Program-made: the position numbers and the translations under genes
Shown here: positions 5,204 through 10,039 of the stretch, piece after piece
How positions within the stretch are numbered: the first letter of the stretch is position 1
How the letters are laid out: every line of letters begins with the position of its first letter
Source of the DNA: Pseudomonadota bacterium
GTDB taxonomy: Bacteria > BMS3Abin14
NCBI GenBank assembly: GCA_016937135.1
Contig: JAFGWO010000046.1
Coordinates: 1 to 10,039 of the forward strand
Length of the DNA stretch: 10,039 nucleotides
Direction: 5' to 3'
Notes under the pieces: generated by a model
What the model was told of the DNA's origin: nothing
The model's database searches: none
The model's input: the letters and a program-made list of their open reading frames with translations, nothing else

Positions 5204-6730
5204 TTGGTTTCCAGAATCCTTTCCTGCACCATATCGGGGCTGCAGGCGGTCCCGGTTTTCGTGGAGCTCGATATCACCAACGGACTCCCCGGCCTCACCA
5301 TCGTCGGGATGGGGGACACAGCCGTGCGCGAAAGCCGGGAGAGGGTCCTGGCCGCACTGAGAAATTCGGGGTATGAACTCCCCCCCGCACGGGTGACGGT
5401 CAATCTGGCGCCGGCGGATCTGAGAAAGGAAGGGAGCCGATTTGATCTGCCAATTGCTTTGGGAATACTGGCCGCGTTAAAGGCATTTCCCGCATCCGCC
5501 CTGGAGGGCCATCTCGTGATGGGGGAGCTTTCCCTGACCGGGGAGATCGTCGGTAAGGAACCGGCTTTCCCGGCGGCGCTCCTGGCCCGGAACCGGAACC
5601 TGAGAGGGATGATCCTGCCCGGGGAGATGGCCTCGGAGGCTTCCCTCGTCGAGGGATGCCGCCCTCTGCGGGCCGGCCGCCTTGCAGAGCTGACGGAATA
5701 TCTGAAGGGACGGGGAAACCTTGAGGCAGCGCAAAAACCTCTGGTCCGGAAACCGGACAAAGGACCGGACCTGGCCGAGGTGAGCGGACAGATCCTGGCC
5801 AGGCGGGCCATGGAGATCGCTGCCGCCGGAGGGCACAATATCCTCCTCATGGGACCCCCGGGATCGGGAAAGACCATGCTGGCCAGGTGTCTCCCCGGCA
5901 TCCTTCCCCGTCTCGGACCGGATGAATCCATGGAAGTCACAGCCATTCACAGCATTGCCGGGCTCCTGTCCGCCGGACAAGGGCTGGTGGATGCCCCGCC
6001 CTTCCGCTCCCCTCACCACACCATCTCCAACATCGGCCTTGTGGGAGGCGGAACAAACCCCCGACCGGGGGAAATCACCCTCGCGCACAAGGGCGTCCTT
6101 TTTCTCGATGAGATGTCGGAATTTAAAAGATCCGCCCTTGAAACCCTTCGGCAGCCCGTGGAAGACGGGAAAATCATCATTTCAAGGGCGGCCCGGTCCA
6201 TCTGCTACCCCGCGGATTTCCTTCTCGTCGGCACCACCAACCCCTGTCCGTGCGGTTTCCTCGGACACGAAACCAGGCCCTGCACCTGCTCCCCCGCTGC
6301 GATCATGGGTTACCGCAGACGCATCTCCGGACCCCTTCTTGACCGGATCGACCTCATCGTCCAGGTCCGGGCACTCGGGCCGGAAACCCTGCAATGCGAA
6401 AAGCGCAGCGAAGGCTCCTCCTCCGTCTTCAGGAGGGTTGAAAAAGCGCGGGCCCTCCAATACAGCCGGTTCGGCAAAGGACCAGGCTCTTTGAACTCCA
6501 GGCTCACCCCGGAAAGGCTTCGGGAGGCGATCAGGCTGGAAAAGGATCACAGGAGAATTCTGGAAGGGGCTATGAAAAATCTGGGAATGACAGCCAGAGG
6601 CTATCATCGCGTCCTGAAGGTCGCGAGGACCATCGCGGATTTGGAGGATGAGGCCTTTCCTTCGGCGGAACACCTGGGGGAGGCGCTCGGGTACCGGCCG
6701 ATCCTGGAAAACCCGTTGAGAGGATTCTAG
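5204..6730 (+). CDS. comM: ComM/YifB-family AAA+ ATPase, branch-migration helicase
   Basis: A 508-residue protein that is complete and of normal length for the family. ComM forms hexameric rings that drive branch migration, helping integrate transforming DNA during natural transformation and acting in recombination. The N-terminal Lon-protease-like fold domain spans about residues 1-170 (GLPGLTIVG, VNLAPADLRKEG, RFDLPIALGILAA). The AAA+ core follows: Walker A GPPGSGKT (217-224), Walker B VLFLDE (298-303), the characteristic Cys-rich NPCPCG...CTC insert (346-362) and RISGPLLDRIDL after it. The C-terminal Mg-chelatase-like region contains GMTARGYHRVLKVARTIADLE. The TTG at 5204 was chosen because AGAGAGG lies 8 bases upstream and the protein then begins MVSRILSC, as in relatives. 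A TTG at 5165 would add 13 unconserved residues. The gene stands alone, divergent from the redox operon and convergent with dnaJ. Confidence 0.95.
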   Translation: MVSRILSCTISGLQAVPVFVELDITNGLPGLTIVGMGDTAVRESRERVLAALRNSGYELPPARVTVNLAPADLRKEGSRFDLPIALGILAALKAFPASALEGHLVMGELSLTGEIVGKEPAFPAALLARNRNLRGMILPGEMASEASLVEGCRPLRAGRLAELTEYLKGRGNLEAAQKPLVRKPDKGPDLAEVSGQILARRAMEIAAAGGHNILLMGPPGSGKTMLARCLPGILPRLGPDESMEVTAIHSIAGLLSAGQGLVDAPPFRSPHHTISNIGLVGGGTNPRPGEITLAHKGVLFLDEMSEFKRSALETLRQPVEDGKIIISRAARSICYPADFLLVGTTNPCPCGFLGHETRPCTCSPAAIMGYRRRISGPLLDRIDLIVQVRALGPETLQCEKRSEGSSSVFRRVEKARALQYSRFGKGPGSLNSRLTPERLREAIRLEKDHRRILEGAMKNLGMTARGYHRVLKVARTIADLEDEAFPSAEHLGEALGYRPILENPLRGF

Positions 6731-6809
6731 TTTTGCCCGGCCATGTCGGAAAAAGAACAGGAAAATCCGTTTTGACGGCCAGGGCCGTGGGGGAAGGAAA
6801 GGTTCCGAT

Positions 6810-6908
6810 CAGGTCAAGGAGCCACAAAATCCATGAAACCGCAGGTTGTTTTGCGGCAGGACGAGAACAAAGGCATTCGGGCCCATGCCTTCTCCCGACC
6901 TTGACCTG
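6810..6908. other. Nested inverted repeats between convergent comM and dnaJ
   Basis: CAGGTCAAGG (6810-6819) and CCTTGACCTG (6899-6908) are perfect 10-bp complements enclosing smaller hairpins. Inside are CCGCA/TGCGG around 6839-6856 and AAGGCAT/ATGCCTT (6870-6891). The right arm ends one base before the dnaJ stop codon triplet. The position between convergent genes fits a transcription-end structure or a small structured RNA. Neither strand shows a clear U-tract after the outer stem. Confidence 0.4.
6870..6891 (-). terminator. Weak candidate terminator for the hrcA-grpE-dnaJ unit
   Basis: AAGGCAT (6870-6876) pairs with ATGCCTT (6885-6891) around an 8-base GC-rich loop, 18 bases past the dnaJ stop in the minus direction. 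The sequence after the stem is TGTTCTCG, a poor T-tract, so termination would be inefficient or Rho-assisted. It is the only hairpin with any T-rich tail in this gap. Confidence 0.35.
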
Positions 6909-8033
6909 CTACTTTTTTCGCCCCTTGAATCCGGAGAGCTTTTTATAAAAATCCTCCACGGCCTTGTAATTGGAGGGTTTGGATTCCCCGGTGAACTCCT
7001 CGAGGAGCTTTTTCTGCTTCCGGGAAAGCTTAAATGGAATCTCGACCTGAACGCGGACATACTGATCCCCCTTCCCGTTCCGGCCCATCCTCGGCACCCC
7101 TTTACCCTTGAAATGGAAAACCTGCCCGGGCTGGGTCCCGGCGGGGATCTTCAGCTCCACGGTCCCTTCCAGGGTAGGCACCTCGATCCTGCCCCCCGCC
7201 GCCGCAAGTTCCATCTGGGTGGGGACCTCACAGAGGTTATCGTCGTTCTCCCGGTGGAAGAAGGGGTGGGGCCGTACCTGAACCTGAACAAAAAGATCAC
7301 CCGATTCACCACCGCCCAGGCCGCAATCCCCTTCGCCCCGGATCCTGAGGCGGGTTCCGTCATTGACCCCTTGAGGGATGCGGACGGTCAGGGTCTTTTC
7401 CTTCCTGACGCGGCCTTCGCCACGACAGGCGGTGCAGGGCTTCTCGACGATCTTTCCCCGCCCACCGCAGTTGGGACATGGTCTGGACATAGTGAAAAAG
7501 GACTGTTGGAAGAGGACCTCTCCCCTTCCGCCGCAGACATGGCACGCGACCGGGGTATAACCCGGTTCGACCCCGTCTCCGAGACACCGGCTACATTCCG
7601 TCAACCGGGGGAAGCGGATCTCCTTCTGGACCCCGAAAACAGCTTCCTCGAAATCCACTTCCAGCCGGTATCGAAGATCGTCGCCGCGGATTCCCTGCTG
7701 TCTGCGATGGGTTCTGGAAACACCGAAAAAATCCTGGAAAATGTCGGAGAACATGTCGGCGAAGGAATTGCCGAAGTCAAATCCGCCCGGGAATCCCCCG
7801 TTGCCCGAGAGCCCGGCATGGCCGAACTGGTCGAACAGCTGCCTTTTCTCGGAATCGCAGAGGACCGAATAGGCCTCGCTCAACTCCTTGAATTTTTCCT
7901 CCGCCTCCCTGTTTCCCGGGTTCCGATCGGGGTGGAACTGCACAGCCAGCTTCCGGTAGGCTTTCTTGATCTCCTCGGGGGAAGCGTCCCGGGTGATCTC
8001 CAGAACCTCATAATAATCGCGTTTTAAGGCCAT
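6909..8033 (-). CDS. dnaJ: DnaJ (Hsp40) co-chaperone
   Basis: A 374-residue type I Hsp40 that stimulates the DnaK ATPase and delivers unfolded substrates in the cytoplasm. The J domain (about 1-70) has the catalytic HPD at 34-36. A Gly/Phe region (about 71-104) carries the DIF-like stretch [10 protein letters not shown]. The zinc domain has four Cys pairs, at C147/C150, C164/C167, C186/C189 and C200/C203. The C-terminal substrate-binding domains follow, with the family signature [19 protein letters not shown]. The start at ATG 8033 gives the usual [12 protein letters not shown]-terminus. It lies 4 bases after the grpE stop, so translation is probably coupled. An upstream in-frame ATG (8063) would sit inside the end of grpE and add residues absent in relatives. 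dnaK does not separate grpE and dnaJ here. Confidence 0.97.
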   Translation of the reverse strand: MALKRDYYEVLEITRDASPEEIKKAYRKLAVQFHPDRNPGNREAEEKFKELSEAYSVLCDSEKRQLFDQFGHAGLSGNGGFPGGFDFGNSFADMFSDIFQDFFGVSRTHRRQQGIRGDDLRYRLEVDFEEAVFGVQKEIRFPRLTECSRCLGDGVEPGYTPVACHVCGGRGEVLFQQSFFTMSRPCPNCGGRGKIVEKPCTACRGEGRVRKEKTLTVRIPQGVNDGTRLRIRGEGDCGLGGGESGDLFVQVQVRPHPFFHRENDDNLCEVPTQMELAAAGGRIEVPTLEGTVELKIPAGTQPGQVFHFKGKGVPRMGRNGKGDQYVRVQVEIPFKLSRKQKKLLEEFTGESKPSNYKAVEDFYKKLSGFKGRKK

Positions 8034-8037
8034 CCTT

Positions 8038-8664
8038 TTATTGCTCTTCTCCTCCAGGCGCATCGCCGGAACGCCGACCTGCAACGTGAACCACGGAATG
8101 CCTCAGAACCTTCCCCTTGAGCTTGTAGCCCTTCTGAAGCTCGGATACCACCGTCCCTTCCTCCTGTGTCTCGGAAGGAAGAACGCCAACCGCCTCGTGG
8201 ATCATGGGATCAAATGGCGCCCCCAGGGCCTCCACCGGTTCCAGCCCGCAGGCCCCCAGGACGGAATGAAGCTGCTTGCGGACGAGATGGACCCCCTCTA
8301 GAATCCCTTCCACCGCAGTCCCGTCCATGTCGGCCGCGAGGGCCCTTTCCAGGTTGTCCAGGATGGGAAGAAGATCCCCGATGAGTTTTTCGTTGGCATA
8401 ACAGACGATATTTTGCCTCTCCTTCTCCTCTCTTTTCCGGAAATTGTCAAAATCCGCAGCAGTCCGAAGATAGCGGTCCTTCAGCTCCTGGATCTGGCCT
8501 AAAAGAGAGCGGTACTCCTCGGCGGAGAGGACCACGGAGGGTTCTTTCCCCTCCCTTTCCTCCTCCGCTTTCAACTTCTCATCTTCCTGCCCGGCGGATG
8601 CCGGCCCGGAAGGATCAGCTGGCTTCTTTTCCGCTTCGGGATGTTTTCGGTGACGATCGCTCAA
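8038..8664 (-). CDS. grpE: GrpE, nucleotide exchange factor for DnaK
   Basis: A 208-residue GrpE that releases ADP from DnaK in the Hsp70 cycle. The N-terminal 50 or so residues are charged and low in complexity. A long coiled coil follows ([20 protein letters not shown] to about residue 90), then the four-helix dimer region ([19 protein letters not shown]) and the C-terminal beta domain with the family hallmarks [20 protein letters not shown] and [20 protein letters not shown] 8664 was chosen as start because a full AGGAGGT (8671-8677) lies 6-7 bases upstream. An ATG at 8700 would overlap the hrcA 3' end and place that ribosome binding site inside the coding sequence. The gene lies 19 bases after the hrcA stop and 4 bases before dnaJ, so this is one operon. 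Confidence 0.95.
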   Translation of the reverse strand: MSDRHRKHPEAEKKPADPSGPASAGQEDEKLKAEEEREGKEPSVVLSAEEYRSLLGQIQELKDRYLRTAADFDNFRKREEKERQNIVCYANEKLIGDLLPILDNLERALAADMDGTAVEGILEGVHLVRKQLHSVLGACGLEPVEALGAPFDPMIHEAVGVLPSETQEEGTVVSELQKGYKLKGKVLRHSVVHVAGRRSGDAPGGEEQ

Positions 8665-8683
8665 AATCCAACCTCCTGCTCCG

Positions 8684-9748
8684 CTAGCGGCTTTCGACAT
8701 AAGGCAGCCGGTCGCTTATCACCGCCGCGGTGGAATTTACAAGGGGGATGACTGTGGAATAATCCATCCTTGTCGGCCCGATAACCCCGACGGCCCCCTG
8801 TGGGCCCCCCTTGACCCCGAAAGTCGATACGACGAGGCTTGTCCCTTCCATGCCTTCAAGTCCCGTCTCGGATCCGATGAATACGCTCAGGGAACTGGCT
8901 TTGATGGTTTTATCCAGCAGGGCCACCAGTTCCTTTTTTTCGTCGAAGGCCCTGAAAACCGATCTCATGCTGTCCAGGTCCGTGAGAAATTCCGGCATCT
9001 CCAGAAAGCGCACGCCGCCCTCAAGATAGACCTCGGGGTCCCCGGCTTCCTCAAAGAAACCGGAGCTCAGCTTCAGGGCCTCTCCCATCCACCGCTCGAG
9101 GTTTTCCACGTCGCGGCTCAGATCGCGCTGGACCTTTTTTTTCATCTCCGGAAGACTCATGCCCGAAAAACGGCTGTTGAGATACGATGACATCCTGTCC
9201 AGGGTCTCCTGTGAAAACCCCTCCTTCACCCGAACCAGCTTATGGGTCGTGACCCCGGAGACCGGAACGAGGACGGCAAGCACGGCGTTATGGCCCGCGC
9301 TGATGAAGGTCACATTACTGAAGGACCCCCTCTGGGGCCTCGGGGGAAGGACCACCCCGGCGCAGCGCGACAGGTCGGACAGGAATCTCGAGGTCCTCCG
9401 CAGGAACTCCTCAATGTCCCCGGTAAATCCCTCGAGGACCGTCCGAACGCGCTCCACCTGCCCGACCGCCCCCCCGGGCTCCCGCCCCAGGAGACAGTCC
9501 ACGTAATACCGGTAGGCCTTCTCGGTGGGAATCCGCCCCGCGGAGGTGTGAGGCTGTTTCAGAAAACCTTCGGATTCCAGCTCCGCGAGGACGCTCCGGA
9601 CAGTGGCAGGGCAAACATTCAGATGGAAACTCTCCACCAGACAACGGGACCCTACGGGCTCAGCCGTCCGGATGTGGGTGTCAATAAGAGCCATGAGGAT
9701 AGCATGGCGACGCTGTGTCGGATCGGTCTCCACCATTTTCCTGTCCAT
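8684..9748 (-). CDS. hrcA: HrcA heat-inducible transcription repressor
   Basis: A protein of about 354 residues and full length for HrcA, the GroE-dependent repressor that binds CIRCE operators upstream of class I heat-shock operons. The N-terminal winged helix is clear: RTAEPVGSR..., PATVRSVLAELESEGFLKQPHTSAGRIPTEKAYRYYVD. The GAF-like middle domain (VLVPVSGVTTHKLVRV) and the C-terminal GAVGVIGPTRMDYSTVIPLVN follow. The exact start is uncertain: ATG 9748 (after GAGGGG, very close), ATG 9736 or GTG 9733 are all possible, and only the first few residues differ. It is the first gene of hrcA-grpE-dnaJ. No CIRCE (TTAGCACTC-N9-GAGTGCTAA) is visible in the 290 bases upstream, so autoregulation through that site is not supported within this window. 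Confidence 0.95.
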   Translation of the reverse strand: MDRKMVETDPTQRRHAILMALIDTHIRTAEPVGSRCLVESFHLNVCPATVRSVLAELESEGFLKQPHTSAGRIPTEKAYRYYVDCLLGREPGGAVGQVERVRTVLEGFTGDIEEFLRRTSRFLSDLSRCAGVVLPPRPQRGSFSNVTFISAGHNAVLAVLVPVSGVTTHKLVRVKEGFSQETLDRMSSYLNSRFSGMSLPEMKKKVQRDLSRDVENLERWMGEALKLSSGFFEEAGDPEVYLEGGVRFLEMPEFLTDLDSMRSVFRAFDEKKELVALLDKTIKASSLSVFIGSETGLEGMEGTSLVVSTFGVKGGPQGAVGVIGPTRMDYSTVIPLVNSTAAVISDRLPYVESR

Positions 9749-9819
9749 CCCCTCACATACCCCGTCCGGTCTTCCCCGTGTCTCCAGGGACTGACCCTCT
9801 TGCGGCAACGCTGATGGCT

Positions 9820-9958
9820 TCGCAAAAAGTCATCAACACGCCCCGGGTGGGGCGCCCGAATCAAGGACCCTTGTTGTAAGTCCTTGATTCGTAAGGAAAG
9901 GGAAAATCACACTTTTCCCTTTCCGTGGAGCGAAAAGTCCCGCCTGGACTTTTTGCGA
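9820..9958. repeat. Compound palindromic intergenic element, 139 bp
   Basis: An outer perfect 12-bp inverted repeat, TCGCAAAAAGTC (9820-9831) and GACTTTTTGCGA (9947-9958), encloses three more stems. These are CGCCCC/GGGGCG (9839-9854), CGAATCAAGGAC/GTCCTTGATTCG (9857-9891) and GGAAAGGGAAAA/TTTTCCCTTTCC (9895-9924). A fourth, GCGAAAAGTCC/GGACTTTTTGC (9930-9956, one wobble), competes with the outer stem. There is no coding frame. Together the stems would form a cloverleaf. This looks like a dispersed palindromic intergenic repeat or a MITE-like unit inserted upstream of hrcA. Copy number cannot be judged from a single window. Confidence 0.75.
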
Positions 9959-10039
9959 CCCTATTAACGCCAGATAAGATAACCAGCAAAAGGTCGTCCG
10001 GCAAGCCCCAACCCGGCCCCGACCCGGCCCTCTACCCCT

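Noticed and set aside
6846..8027. 393-codon plus-strand open frame opposite dnaJ
   Set aside because: It is a mirror frame of dnaJ in GC-rich DNA. The minus-strand protein has HPD and four zinc motifs, and the plus-strand product is Pro/Leu-rich without recognisable features.
9964..10039. Possible C-terminal end of an upstream minus-strand gene (frame ending in TAA at 9964-9966, peptide ...AGRPFAGYLIWR)
   Set aside because: Only 24 codons are visible, the composition is Gly/Arg-rich as expected for noncoding GC-rich DNA, and the window contains direct repeats of ACCCGGCCC here. It is too short to support a gene.
9749..10039. CIRCE operator upstream of hrcA
   Set aside because: I searched by eye for TTAGCACTC/GAGTGCTAA on both strands and found none. 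The strong inverted repeats present there have unrelated sequences and spacing.
1..10039. CRISPR array, tRNA/rRNA genes, transposase or integrase genes
   Set aside because: I saw no regularly spaced direct repeats, no tRNA-like cloverleaf with a CCA end, and no ORF with transposase or recombinase motifs. The 9820-9958 palindrome has no coding capacity.

Overview
The window reads as chromosomal DNA of a GC-rich, Gram-negative anaerobe or facultative anaerobe. Multihaem c-type cytochromes, a HydC/FdnI-like cytochrome b, a periplasmic haem-binding HAMP sensor of a kind frequent in Desulfobacterota, and a candidate sigma-54 promoter together suggest a deltaproteobacterial (Desulfobacterota-like) lineage. 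That is an inference from gene content; no marker gene in the window settles the taxonomy.

Left part (1-4833, all genes on the minus strand): a respiratory or redox-sensing island. Read 5' to 3' it begins at a candidate sigma-54 promoter (4817-4833). It then encodes a small secreted or single-pass membrane protein (4745-4482), a stand-alone receiver domain lacking its phospho-acceptor Asp (4421-4044), and two further paralogues of the small protein (4008-3754 and 3601-3350). These are followed by a membrane-anchored seven-haem cytochrome c carrying an EF-hand loop (3249-2173), then a four-helix cytochrome b (2169-1516), and a strong intrinsic terminator (1474-1507). A second unit follows in the same direction: a haem-binding HAMP protein with no kinase domain (1264-428) and the N-terminal part of a membrane protein that runs off the left edge (352-1). 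The cytochrome c/b pair looks like a split form of the Cbc-type quinone:cytochrome c oxidoreductases. The three small paralogues carry a shared transmembrane Q-x-x-P-A signature that I do not recognise as any named family. They are the best candidate for something undescribed here.

Middle (4746-5203): an AT-rich divergent intergenic region holding the sigma-54 site for the left operon and a possible vegetative promoter for comM. comM (5204-6730, plus strand) encodes the AAA+ branch-migration helicase used in natural transformation and homologous recombination.

Right part (6731-10039): comM converges on a minus-strand heat-shock cluster, hrcA-grpE-dnaJ (9748-6909). The genes are tightly spaced, and dnaK is not in its usual place between grpE and dnaJ. 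The 180-base gap between comM and dnaJ folds into nested inverted repeats. Upstream of hrcA there is no visible CIRCE operator. Instead there is a 139-base compound palindrome (9820-9958): an outer 12-bp inverted repeat enclosing three further hairpins, which looks like a dispersed intergenic repeat.

Start codons were revised where a ribosome binding site or family alignment argued for it: comM TTG 5204, grpE TTG 8664, dnaJ ATG 8033, the receiver gene ATG 4421 and the seven-haem cytochrome ATG 3249. The hrcA start is uncertain by a few codons.
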